25,165 nucleotides of DNA from Cyanobacteria bacterium M_surface_7_m2_037 (lineage in GTDB: Bacteria > Cyanobacteriota > Cyanobacteriia > PCC-6307 > Cyanobiaceae). The stretch covers positions 1-25,165 of the forward strand of contig VGPP01000008.1 in assembly GCA_016882585.1 (NCBI GenBank), in the 5' to 3' direction. The position numbers and the translations under genes were made by a program. Position 1 is the stretch's first letter, and every line of letters begins with the position of its first letter. Positions 7,584-15,854 of the stretch are shown piece after piece. Under the pieces are notes generated by a model, which saw only the letters and a list, made by a program, of their open reading frames with translations, was not told where the DNA came from and ran no database searches.

Positions 7584-7976
7584 ATGGCCAAGCCCGCCAA
7601 GAAATCCGGCGCGAAGAAAACGAAGCGCAATGTGCCCAACGGTGTGGCGCACATTCAGAGCACCTTCAACAACACCATCGTTTCGATCACCGATACCGCC
7701 GGTGAAGTGATCTCCTGGAGCTCCGCAGGAGCCAGCGGTTTCAAGGGCGCCCGTAAAGGCACCCCCTTCGCCGCCCAGACCGCCGCAGAAGCAGCCGCCC
7801 GTCGCGCCCTTGAGCAGGGGATGCGCCAGATCGAGGTGCTGGTGCGCGGTCCTGGTTCTGGCCGTGAAACCGCCATCCGTGCCCTGCAGGTGGCAGGTCT
7901 GGAGATCACCCTGATTCGCGACGTCACCCCTCTGCCCCACAACGGCTGCCGCCGCTCCAAGCGTCGCCGGGTCTGA
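7584..7976 (+). CDS. rpsK: 30S ribosomal protein S11
   Basis: 130 aa, standard length. The sequence contains NGVAHIQSTFNNTIVSITDT and the C-terminal block TLIRDVTPLPHNGCRRSKRR, both diagnostic of S11. S11 lies on the platform of the small subunit near the E site and mRNA exit. In E. coli rpsD follows, but here rpoA does, the usual cyanobacterial arrangement. Confidence 0.99.
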   Translation: MAKPAKKSGAKKTKRNVPNGVAHIQSTFNNTIVSITDTAGEVISWSSAGASGFKGARKGTPFAAQTAAEAAARRALEQGMRQIEVLVRGPGSGRETAIRALQVAGLEITLIRDVTPLPHNGCRRSKRRRV

Positions 7977-8033
7977 TCCGACGCCTTGCCCCGCCCCAGA
8001 GGGGGCTCCTCCTCTTCTTTCGAGCTTCAGACC

Positions 8034-8972
8034 GTGTTGCAGTACCAGATCGATCGGGTTGAACACCAGATCGCCGACGACCGTTCCCAGACCGGCGTCT
8101 TTGTGATCGGCCCCCTTGAGCGGGGTCAGGCCATCACCCTCGGCAACTCCCTGCGCCGCGTGCTGATGGGAGCCCTCGAGGGCAGCGCCATCACGGCCGT
8201 GCGCATCGCCGGCGTGAACCACGAATACGCCACCGTTCCCGGTGTGCGCGAAGACGTTCTCGACATCCTGCTCAACTGCAAGGACATCGCCGTCAGCAGC
8301 CGCACCCGCGAACTCGAAATCGGTCGTCTGGTGGCCAACGGCCCCTGCACCGTGACCGCTTCTGACCTGCAGTTCTCCTCGCAGGTGAGCGTGATCGACG
8401 GCGATCGTCCGATCGCCACCGTGGCCGATGGCTACAGCCTCGAGCTGGAAGTGCATGTGGAGCGCGGTGTGGGCTATCGCCCTGTGGATCGCCGCACGGA
8501 AGACACCAGCGCCATCGATCTGCTGCAGATCGATGCTGTGTTCATGCCGGTGCGCCGCGTGAACTACAGCGTGGATGAAACCGCTGTGGGTGAGGGCGGC
8601 TCTGCCCGTGAGCGCCTCCGTCTCGAAATTGAGACCGACGGCTCCGTCACCCCTGACGACGCCATGGCTCAGGCGGCCAATCAGCTGATCGCGCTGTTCC
8701 AGCCCCTGGCCAGCCTCACCATGGTGGATGAGCCCGGCCTTGAGCCGGAGCCCTCCGCTGAAGCGCAGATCCCCCTCGAGGAGCTGAACCTCTCGGTTCG
8801 CGCCTACAACTGCCTGAAGCGCGCCCAGGTCAACTCCGTGTCCGACCTGATGGGCTTCAGCTACGAAGATCTGCTGGAGATCAAGAACTTCGGCTCCAAG
8901 TCGGCCGATGAGGTGATTGAAGCGCTCGAGCGCATCGGCATCTCCCTGCCCCAGAGCCGCACCAGCGCCTGA
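8034..8972 (+). CDS. rpoA: RNA polymerase alpha subunit (GTG start)
   Basis: 312 aa from the GTG at 8034, giving an N-terminus M-LQYQIDRVEHQIADDRSQT that matches the cyanobacterial RpoA opening. The frame is open back to a TTG at 7986, which would add 16 Ser/Pro-rich residues with no family counterpart. The N-terminal domain (about 1-230) carries GPLERGQAITLGNSLRRVLM, the dimerization and assembly region. The C-terminal domain (about 245-312) has LNLSVRAYNCLKRAQVNSV and EDLLEIKNFGSKSADEV, the helix-hairpin-helix that binds UP elements and activators. It is followed by rplQ as in the alpha operon. Confidence 0.97.
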   Translation: MLQYQIDRVEHQIADDRSQTGVFVIGPLERGQAITLGNSLRRVLMGALEGSAITAVRIAGVNHEYATVPGVREDVLDILLNCKDIAVSSRTRELEIGRLVANGPCTVTASDLQFSSQVSVIDGDRPIATVADGYSLELEVHVERGVGYRPVDRRTEDTSAIDLLQIDAVFMPVRRVNYSVDETAVGEGGSARERLRLEIETDGSVTPDDAMAQAANQLIALFQPLASLTMVDEPGLEPEPSAEAQIPLEELNLSVRAYNCLKRAQVNSVSDLMGFSYEDLLEIKNFGSKSADEVIEALERIGISLPQSRTSA

Positions 8973-9022
8973 TCGAGCGCGCGTCGCTCCTGTCCTGTTA
9001 ACGCCACCCCACCGCATCCGTC

Positions 9023-9373
9023 ATGCGCCACCAGTGCCGAGTTCCCAAGCTGGGACGCCCCGCCGACCAACGCAAAGCAATGCTGCGCGCCCTCACCACG
9101 CAGCTGATCCGCGAAGGTCGCCTCACCACCACCAAAGCCCGTGCCAAGGCCCTGCGCGATGAAGCCGAGCGCATGATCAGCCTGGCCAAGGACGGCAGCC
9201 TCGCTGCCCGTCGCCGTGCCATCGGCTACATCTACGACAAGCAGCTGGTGCACGCCCTGTTCGACAAGGCCCAAGAGCGCTACGGCGACCGCAACGGCGG
9301 TTACACCCGCATCATCCGCACCGTGCCCCGCCGCGGCGACAATGCCGAGATGGCGATCATCGAGCTGGTCTGA
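9023..9373 (+). CDS. rplQ: 50S ribosomal protein L17
   Basis: 116 aa. The opening MRHQCRVPKLGRPADQRKAM and the RALTTQLIREGRLTTTKARA segment identify L17, which lies near the exit tunnel. Its C-terminus GYTRIIRTVPRRGDNAEMAI also matches the family. It is the last gene of the classic alpha operon, and a terminator-like hairpin follows 35 bases after the stop. Confidence 0.99.
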   Translation: MRHQCRVPKLGRPADQRKAMLRALTTQLIREGRLTTTKARAKALRDEAERMISLAKDGSLAARRRAIGYIYDKQLVHALFDKAQERYGDRNGGYTRIIRTVPRRGDNAEMAIIELV

Positions 9374-9407
9374 TCGGGGTTGATCCCGTTGATTGCTTGC
9401 AACCTTC

Positions 9408-9443
9408 AGCCGCGCAGACCCCAGGGCCTGCGCGGCTTTGTTG
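9408..9443 (+). terminator. Terminator-like hairpin after rplQ
   Basis: A perfect 10-bp stem, AGCCGCGCAG (9408-9417) with CTGCGCGGCT (9428-9437), encloses a 10-base loop and is followed by TTGTTG. The T-tract is broken by G residues, so termination may be partial and allow read-through into truA. Confidence 0.7.
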
Positions 9444-9479
9444 TGGCGGCCGTTGTGCCGTTGCTGCTTCGGCATGCTG

Positions 9480-10334
9480 ATGCCCGCTGATCCCTCTGCC
9501 GCTGGCGGCCTGCGCCGTATTGCCCTCTGCCTGCAGTACGACGGCTCAGCCTTCTGCGGCTGGCAGAAGCAGCCCCGCGACCCCAGCGTGCAGGAGACCT
9601 TGGAGGCGGCGATCGCGGCCCTCGATCCAGGGGGCCCAGCTCGCACCCAGGCCGCCGGGCGCACCGATACGGGCGTGCACGCCGCTGGCCAGGTGGTGCA
9701 TTGCGATGTGGCCGGCCCCATCCCCGCCCAGCGCTGGCCCGCTGCCTTGAATGGCCGCCTGCCCGCCAGCATTCGCGTGCGCGCCGGCGTGGAGGTGCCG
9801 CCCGATTGGCACGCCTGCTTCAGCGCCAGCTACCGCCGCTACCGCTACACCCTCTACAACGCGCGGCTGCCCAACTTGTTTCTCGCCCCCTGGAGCTGGC
9901 ACCGCTACCAGCAGCGCCTGGATGAGCAGCGGATGCGCCTGGCCCTCGAGGGCATGCTCGGGGAGCACGATTTCGCCGCCTTCGAGCGGGCCGGCAGCGC
10001 TCGCTCCCATTCGCGCACCACGTTGCAGGAGGTGCGGGTGGAGCGCCGCGGCGACCTGATCGAGGTGGAGCTGCAGGCGTCCGGCTTCCTGTACGGCATG
10101 GTGCGCCTGGTGATGGGCCAGCTGGTGGCCGTGGGTGAGCAGCGCCTCAGCCTGGAGGCCTTCGAGCAGCGCTGGCGCACCGGTGCCCGCCACGAGGTGA
10201 AGGAAGCAGCGCCGCCCCACGGGCTGTGCCTGCTGCGGGTGGGGTATCCCACGCCGGTGTTCCCTGAGGCTGCCTGGTATGATTGCCAACCGCGGTATTT
10301 GCTGGAGTGTTCCGACTCTCCGCCCCGCGCCTGA
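9480..10334 (+). CDS. truA: tRNA pseudouridine synthase A (positions 38-40)
   Basis: 284 aa from the ATG at 9480; an in-frame ATG at 9474 is equally possible. The frame extends upstream to 9393, but that stretch contains the rplQ terminator hairpin, so a later start is better. The catalytic aspartate is Asp63 in the motif AAGRTDTGVHA. Other TruA features are CLQYDGSAFCGWQKQ near the N-terminus and YRYTLYNARLPNLFLAPWSW. The enzyme isomerizes uridines 38-40 of the tRNA anticodon arm. In Synechococcus-type genomes and many other bacteria truA lies between rplQ and rplM, as here. Confidence 0.97.
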   Translation: MPADPSAAGGLRRIALCLQYDGSAFCGWQKQPRDPSVQETLEAAIAALDPGGPARTQAAGRTDTGVHAAGQVVHCDVAGPIPAQRWPAALNGRLPASIRVRAGVEVPPDWHACFSASYRRYRYTLYNARLPNLFLAPWSWHRYQQRLDEQRMRLALEGMLGEHDFAAFERAGSARSHSRTTLQEVRVERRGDLIEVELQASGFLYGMVRLVMGQLVAVGEQRLSLEAFEQRWRTGARHEVKEAAPPHGLCLLRVGYPTPVFPEAAWYDCQPRYLLECSDSPPRA

Positions 10335-10370
10335 GCAGGCTCTCCGCGATGGGGGCGTGACAGGCGGCGA

Positions 10371-10380
10371 GGTAGGGTCG
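10371..10380 (+). promoter_or_regulatory. Possible promoter element upstream of rplM (GGTAGGGTCG)
   Basis: This is the second copy of the 10-base sequence found upstream of rpmJ. It contains TAGGGT, fitting a TAnnnT -10 pattern, and lies about 134 bases before the rplM ATG in a 179-base spacer that has no other gene. A promoter here would separate rplM-rpsI-rpmE from truA. The evidence is positional only. Confidence 0.3.
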
Positions 10381-10513
10381 CTCCACGAGCTTCAGACGTC
10401 CGAGTGATCGGATGCCCTGCCGTCCCAGTCCAGACCTTCCGTCCAGACGCCCTGTCCCGCCCCTCTGCTCCCTTTGAGCAGTGGAGCTCTTACCGATCCG
10501 GCCCGCCGGTGCG

Positions 10514-10966
10514 ATGAACAAGACTCTCGTTCCCCCTCAGGATCCCTCCAGTCGCCAGTGGTATCTGGTGGATGCTGAGAACCAGACCCTCGGCCGTCTC
10601 GCCAGCGAAGTGGCATCGGTGCTTCGGGGCAAGAACAACCCCAACTTCGCTCCTCACCTTGATGCCGGCGACTTTGTCGTGGTGATCAATGCTGAGAAGG
10701 TGAAGGTGAGTGGCAACAAGTTCACCGAGAAGGTCTACCGCCGTCACTCGGGTCGTCCCGGTGGCATGAAGACCGAATCCTTCGCTGCTCTGCAGGCCCG
10801 CATCCCCGAGCGGATCATCGAGAAGGCCGTGAAGGGCATGCTCCCCCACAACGCCCTCGGTCGCCAGCTGTTCCGCAAGCTGAAGGTGTACAAGGGTGCT
10901 GAGCACCCCCACGCCGCCCAGCAGCCCAAGGCCCTCGCCCTCGATCCCGCCGCTTCCGCCCAATGA
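10514..10966 (+). CDS. rplM: 50S ribosomal protein L13
   Basis: 150 aa from the ATG at 10514, which gives the cyanobacterial MNKTLVPPQDPSSRQWYLVD opening; an in-frame GTG at 10481 adds only 11 residues without family support. Family signatures are DAENQTLGRLASEVASVLRG and the C-terminal AVKGMLPHNALGRQLFRKLK with the following VYKGAEHPHAAQ. L13 is an early-assembly protein of the large subunit. Its stop overlaps the rpsI start (ATGA), so the pair is translationally coupled. Confidence 0.98.
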   Translation: MNKTLVPPQDPSSRQWYLVDAENQTLGRLASEVASVLRGKNNPNFAPHLDAGDFVVVINAEKVKVSGNKFTEKVYRRHSGRPGGMKTESFAALQARIPERIIEKAVKGMLPHNALGRQLFRKLKVYKGAEHPHAAQQPKALALDPAASAQ

Positions 10967-11364
10967 GCACCAACTCCGTCGTCTACTGGGGAACCGGCCG
11001 CCGCAAGACAGCTGTCGCTCGCGTGCGCGTGGTTCCCGGCACCGGCACCGTGACCATCAACGGTCGCCCCGGTGACAACTACCTCAACTACAACCCCGTT
11101 TACCTGGCGGCCGTCACCGCTCCGCTGCAGACCCTGGGTCTGGCCAGCGAGTACGACATCCTGGTGAACGTGCGCGGCGGTGGCCTCACCGGCCAGGCCG
11201 ATGCGATCAAGCAGGGCGCTGCCCGTGCGCTGTGCGAGCTCTCCCCCGAGAACCGCAAGCCCCTCAAGACCGAAGGCCACCTCAGCCGCGACCCCCGCGC
11301 CAAGGAGCGTCGTAAGTACGGCCTGAAGAAAGCCCGTAAGGCTCCTCAGTTCTCCAAGCGCTGA
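10963..11364 (+). CDS. rpsI: 30S ribosomal protein S9
   Basis: 133 aa. It has WGTGRRKTAVARVRVVPGTG near the N-terminus, the GGGLTGQADAIKQGAARAL core, and the basic C-terminus ending in FSKR, whose last Arg reaches toward the P-site tRNA anticodon in known structures. The ATG overlaps the rplM stop codon by four bases, as is common for this pair. Confidence 0.99.
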   Translation: MSTNSVVYWGTGRRKTAVARVRVVPGTGTVTINGRPGDNYLNYNPVYLAAVTAPLQTLGLASEYDILVNVRGGGLTGQADAIKQGAARALCELSPENRKPLKTEGHLSRDPRAKERRKYGLKKARKAPQFSKR

Positions 11365-11396
11365 TTCCGCTTCAGCTCCTCAGCTCCGTATTCGTC

Positions 11397-11642
11397 ATGC
11401 CGAAGGCCGAAATTCATCCCACCTGGTATCCCGATGCCAAGGTGATCTGCAACGGAGAGGTGGTGATGACCACCGGCTCCACCTCGCCCGAACTCCACGT
11501 GGATGTGTGGAGCGGCAACCACCCCTTCTATACCGGCACCCAGAAGATCCTCGACACCGAGGGTCGTGTGGATCGCTTCATGCGCAAGTACGGCATGGGT
11601 GGTGCAGCTGCTGCCGATGCCAAGGCCGACGCCAAGGCCTGA
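11397..11642 (+). CDS. rpmE: 50S ribosomal protein L31 (zinc-free type)
   Basis: 81 aa. The HPTWYPDAKVICNGEV opening and the WSGNHPFYTGTQKILDTEGR block identify L31, which bridges the two subunits at the central protuberance. Only one cysteine (Cys18) is present. The positions of the CxxC pair in zinc-binding L31 are occupied by Trp and Asn in VWSGNHPF, so this is a C- (zinc-free) L31. The C-terminus is a low-complexity Ala/Asp/Lys tail. A terminator follows 50 bases downstream. Confidence 0.97.
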   Translation: MPKAEIHPTWYPDAKVICNGEVVMTTGSTSPELHVDVWSGNHPFYTGTQKILDTEGRVDRFMRKYGMGGAAAADAKADAKA

Positions 11643-11691
11643 GCGGTGCTTTTCTGATCTCTGCAGCGCCTGTGCTGTGGTGTTGAGCATG

Positions 11692-11721
11692 AGCCGGGTG
11701 CTTCAGGGCATCCGGCTTTTT
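11692..11721 (+). terminator. Intrinsic terminator after rpmE
   Basis: AGCCGGGTGC (11692-11701) pairs with GCATCCGGCT (11708-11717) through 10 bp including one G-U pair. The loop is TTCAGG and the stem is followed by TTTT and G. It marks the end of the ribosomal protein cluster. Confidence 0.85.
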
Positions 11722-11790
11722 GCTGTTCATCCCCCGATCGCCTGATCCTGTTCTGCGCCCGGTTCCCTGTCGGGCCCGTCTCCTTCCAGC

Positions 11791-12888
<1,098 letters not shown>

Positions 12889-12901
12889 TCCTCGGCTGCG
12901 C

Positions 12902-13429
12902 TCAGGCGGCGAGCTCCTGGCCGCTGTCGTCCCAGCCCTGCACGTATTTGGCCCATTCGCGGTGTTGGCCGCGGGCCATCTGGCGCTGCGCTTCAAACAA
13001 GGGCCCGCTGAGCGGCCGCCGCGGTGGTTGCAGCAGCACCATGCCCGCTTCGCGGGGGGTGCGGTTGCCCTTGTGCACGTTGCAGCGCAGGCAGGCGGTG
13101 GTCACGTTGTCCCAGCTGTGGCTGCCGCCGCGGCTGCGGGGCATCACATGATCGATGGAGAGGCGTTCGCTTTCGCTGCCGCAGTACTGGCAACGGTGGC
13201 CGTCGCGCTGGAACAGGTTGCGGCGGGTGAGCGGCAGGGCCCGGAAGGGCACGCGCACGAACTGGCGCAGCCGGATCACCGTGGGCCGATGCAGGCCGGG
13301 GCGCAGCTGCAGATCCGCCGCGTGCTCGAGCCCTTCCGCCTTCCCTTTCAGCACCATCACGGTGGCGCGCCGCCAGCTCGTGATGTTGAGCGGCTCGTAG
13401 GAGGCGTTGAGAACCAGCACGTGGCCCAT
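12902..13429 (-). CDS. HNH endonuclease family protein
   Basis: 175 aa. The C-terminal half is an HNH nuclease domain with zinc-binding CxxC pairs at Cys80/Cys83 and Cys113/Cys116, and the catalytic Asp93-His94, Asn108 and His119-Lys120 positions are in place. The N-terminal 65 residues (VLVLNASYEPLNITSWRRA) form the region usual in stand-alone cyanobacterial and actinobacterial HNH proteins of this type. Its substrate is unknown; there is no methylase, phage or restriction partner nearby, so it is probably a housekeeping or repair nuclease. It converges on prfA with a 13-base gap and is divergent from alr. Confidence 0.9.
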   Translation of the reverse strand: MGHVLVLNASYEPLNITSWRRATVMVLKGKAEGLEHAADLQLRPGLHRPTVIRLRQFVRVPFRALPLTRRNLFQRDGHRCQYCGSESERLSIDHVMPRSRGGSHSWDNVTTACLRCNVHKGNRTPREAGMVLLQPPRRPLSGPLFEAQRQMARGQHREWAKYVQGWDDSGQELAA

Positions 13430-13530
13430 GGGAGAGGCCCCCTGGCAGCCCTGGAATTGCTCGCCATGCTAGGGGCCTTCATCTGGAATGCGATGCATCC
13501 CCGCTTACGCTTTCCGCGACGCCCCGCCGG

Positions 13531-14721
13531 ATGACAGAAGCCTCCCCGGCCATCAGCCCCTCCGCTCAGCCCTGGCCCCATCCGCGCCAGCGGGCCTGGG
13601 TGGAGGTGTGCGAAGCGGCGGTGCAGGCCAATGCCCGCAGCCTGCGGCGCTCGCTGGCGCCAGGCTGCAGCCTGATGGCGGTGGTGAAAGCGGATGGCTA
13701 TGGCCATGGCGCGGTGCCGGTGGCCCGGGCCGCCGCCGCCGGTGGCGCCAGCAGTTTCGGTGTGGCCACCCTGCAGGAGGGTGTGGAGCTGCGCCAGGCG
13801 GGTTTGCGCCAGCCGGTGCTGGTGCTCGGCAACCTCACCCAGCCCGAGGAGTTGCGCGCCTGCCTGCACTGGCAGTTGATGCCCACCCTCAGCGGCATGC
13901 GCGAGGCCCTGCTCTGCCAGAACCTGGCGGCGGGCAGCGGCCGGCCCATGGCGGTGCAACTGAAGCTGGATACGGGCATGGCCCGCCTGGGAGCCCCCTG
14001 GCAAGACGGGCGCCGCATCGTGGAAGCCATTTCGGCCCTGGAGGCGGTGCAGCTGGCGGGGCTCTATTCCCACCTGGCGGATGCCGATGCTCCTGGCCTG
14101 GGCCTGGATCCGCTCACCCGCCAGCAGCAGGAGCGCTTTGAGGAGGTGCTCACCGCGGTGCAGCAGGCCGGCCTCAGCTGCGGCAGCCGCCATCTGGCCA
14201 ATTCCGCCGGCACCTTGCGCACCGCCCAGCTCCACTACGACATGGTGCGCGTGGGGCTGGCGCTCTACGGCCAGCGGCCGGCGGCCCATCTGGGGGGCAG
14301 CCTGGTGCTGCAGCCGGCGATGCAGGTGCGGGCGCGGGTGAGCCTGATCCGCGAGGTGCCGGCGGGCACGGGCGTGAGCTATGGCCATCGCTTCACCACC
14401 CAGCGCCCCAGCCGCCTGGCGGTGGTGAGCATCGGCTACGCCGATGGCGTGCCGCGCCTGCTCTCCAACCGCCTGCAGGTGCTGCATCGGGGTCGGCGGA
14501 TTCCCCAGGTGGGGGCGATCACGATGGATCAGCTGGTGCTCGATGCCACCGATGCCCCGGAGCTGGATCAGGGCAGCGTGGTGACGCTGCTCGGTAGCGA
14601 TGGCGGCGAGCGCATCGATCCGCTGGCCTGGAGTGATCCCTGCGGCACGATCCCCTGGGAAATCCTCTGCGGCTTCAAGCATCGGCTGCCGCGCCTGCCC
14701 GCCGTGGGGCCTGGCGGCTGA
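13531..14721 (+). CDS. alr: Alanine racemase
   Basis: 396 aa. The enzyme interconverts L- and D-alanine with PLP and supplies D-Ala for peptidoglycan. The PLP lysine is Lys53 in MAVVKADGYGHGA. The second catalytic base is Tyr284 in GTGVSYGHRF, followed by VSIGYADGVPR. An N-terminal extension of about 20 residues rich in Pro and Ser precedes the barrel. The ATG at 13531 is the first after a 101-base divergent spacer. The downstream tRNA-Ser gene starts 19 bases after the stop. Confidence 0.97.
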   Translation: MTEASPAISPSAQPWPHPRQRAWVEVCEAAVQANARSLRRSLAPGCSLMAVVKADGYGHGAVPVARAAAAGGASSFGVATLQEGVELRQAGLRQPVLVLGNLTQPEELRACLHWQLMPTLSGMREALLCQNLAAGSGRPMAVQLKLDTGMARLGAPWQDGRRIVEAISALEAVQLAGLYSHLADADAPGLGLDPLTRQQQERFEEVLTAVQQAGLSCGSRHLANSAGTLRTAQLHYDMVRVGLALYGQRPAAHLGGSLVLQPAMQVRARVSLIREVPAGTGVSYGHRFTTQRPSRLAVVSIGYADGVPRLLSNRLQVLHRGRRIPQVGAITMDQLVLDATDAPELDQGSVVTLLGSDGGERIDPLAWSDPCGTIPWEILCGFKHRLPRLPAVGPGG

Positions 14722-14739
14722 TAAGCTCAGCGGGCCGCT

Positions 14740-14828
14740 GGAGAGGTGGCTGAGTGGTTGAAAGCGGCTCCCTGCTAAGGAGTTACAGGAGGCAACTTCT
14801 GTCGAGGGTTCGAATCCCTCCCTCTCCG
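14740..14828 (+). tRNA. tRNA-Ser (anticodon GCT)
   Basis: The acceptor stem GGAGAGG (14740-14746) pairs with CCTCTCC (14821-14827) and G14828 is the discriminator. The D arm is TGGCTGAGTGGTTGAAAGCG, the anticodon loop CTGCTAA has GCT at 14774-14776, and the T arm is GAGGGTTCGAATCCCTC. The long variable arm (ACAGGAGGCAACTTCTGT) is typical of class II tRNA-Ser. It reads AGC and AGU codons. No CCA is encoded. It may be transcribed from the alr side, since only 18 bases separate the two. Confidence 0.97.
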
Positions 14829-14846
14829 TTCCAGGTGTGAAGCCTG

Positions 14847-14881
14847 AGCAAAAAGCCCCCTCGAGCAGGGGGCTTTTTGCT
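14847..14881. terminator. Perfect 15-bp palindromic terminator, probably bidirectional
   Basis: AGCAAAAAGCCCCCT (14847-14861) is exactly complementary to AGGGGGCTTTTTGCT (14867-14881), with a 5-base loop. The stem includes an A-tract on one side and a T-tract on the other, so it can end transcripts from both strands: the tRNA-Ser on + and the converging serine hydrolase on -. Confidence 0.9.
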
Positions 14882-14913
14882 GCGTTGCGGCCCTGGTTCC
14901 CCCGCCGCGGCCC

Positions 14914-15837
14914 TCAGGCCGCCAGCAGTTGGCGGCAGAGCTCGGGCAGCAGCTGCGCATCGTTCGCACGGGCTTTGCCTTCGCTGAACACCACCAGCAG
15001 CGTCGGCGCCATCACTTCGGCTTCCACGTAGGCCGCATCGTGGCGGGCTTGGCTCATCCAGCCGGCCTTGCTCCACAGCCGCGCGCCCTCCGGTAGCCCT
15101 TCGCCGAGGAAGCCATCCACCTGGTTCTCCGGATCAGCGCGGCGCTCGCCGGGATCGAGGCTGCGGGCCAGCAGATCGCGCATGCGCTGGCAGGCCGGAG
15201 GCGACACCAGGGCTCCGGCCATCACCCCATGCAGCAACCGCGCGCAGAAATCGCTGCTGAGGCGGTTGCGGTTCTCCAGAGCCGGCCCATAGAACTGGCG
15301 CTCCCGGCCGTAGGGCCCATCACCCCAGGTTTTCTGGCAGGCATTGCAGCCTTTCCATTCCGGCCAACCGAGCTGCTCACACCATTGATTCACCAGTTGG
15401 CGTTGCAGGCCCCAGCGCTGGAAGGCCTCCTCGGGCAGCTCCGGCCCGCTGGTGGTGCCGGTGAGCAGATCCAGCACCAGGCCGGTGGCGTCGTTGCTGG
15501 AGTCGCGGATCATGTCGGCGAGGGCGCGGCGCAGCTCCGGCGTGTCGTCGATCAGCTGGCGCTGCAGCCAGGCTTCGGCGGCCACCAGGTAGAGCAGCTT
15601 CACCACGCTGGCGGGATAGCGGGCCTGATCCCCTCGCCAGCTGGCTCCAGTGGGTTGATCAGACCAGAACTGGGCCAGATCGCTGCGGGGCGAGGCGCTA
15701 TCGATCAAGGAGCTGCTGTAGCGCACCCAGCTGATCGACACCTGCTCGCGCAACCCCGGGCGGCCATCGGCCTCAAGGGCCGCCAGGCTGGCCTCGAGCT
15801 GTTGGGCCATCGCCCCATCCGGGCAGTAGAACGCCAT
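14914..15837 (-). CDS. Beta-lactamase-fold serine hydrolase (class A type)
   Basis: 307 aa from the ATG at 15837; the frame stays open to 15888 but that extension would overlap the divergent gene. The motifs follow the serine beta-lactamase/DD-peptidase plan: SxxK at Ser77-Lys80 (YPASVVK), an SxN at Ser113-Asn115 (DSSNDATG), and KxG at Lys257-Gly259 (LWSKAGW). The Glu166 type omega-loop of true class A beta-lactamases is not obvious. I see no clear signal peptide. It may be a peptidoglycan-acting or penicillin-binding hydrolase of the beta-lactamase2 family, and resistance should not be assumed. A 17-base gap separates it from the divergent NlpC/P60 gene. Confidence 0.85.
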   Translation of the reverse strand: MAFYCPDGAMAQQLEASLAALEADGRPGLREQVSISWVRYSSSLIDSASPRSDLAQFWSDQPTGASWRGDQARYPASVVKLLYLVAAEAWLQRQLIDDTPELRRALADMIRDSSNDATGLVLDLLTGTTSGPELPEEAFQRWGLQRQLVNQWCEQLGWPEWKGCNACQKTWGDGPYGRERQFYGPALENRNRLSSDFCARLLHGVMAGALVSPPACQRMRDLLARSLDPGERRADPENQVDGFLGEGLPEGARLWSKAGWMSQARHDAAYVEAEVMAPTLLVVFSEGKARANDAQLLPELCRQLLAA

Positions 15838-15854
15838 CGCAGCCAAAGGGGGCA

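Noticed and set aside
7524..9017. 497-aa open frame on the minus strand across rpsK and rpoA
   Set aside because: It is the antisense shadow of two clear genes in high-GC DNA. Its composition (rich in His, Gly, Ala) matches no family and it has no start context.
13357..14682. 441-aa open frame on the minus strand across alr
   Set aside because: It covers a complete, well-supported alanine racemase on + and reads as a His/Gln/Ala-rich shadow.
14914..15837. Antibiotic-resistance beta-lactamase
   Set aside because: SxxK, SxN and KxG motifs are present, but an omega-loop glutamate is not evident and no signal peptide is seen, so only the fold can be claimed.
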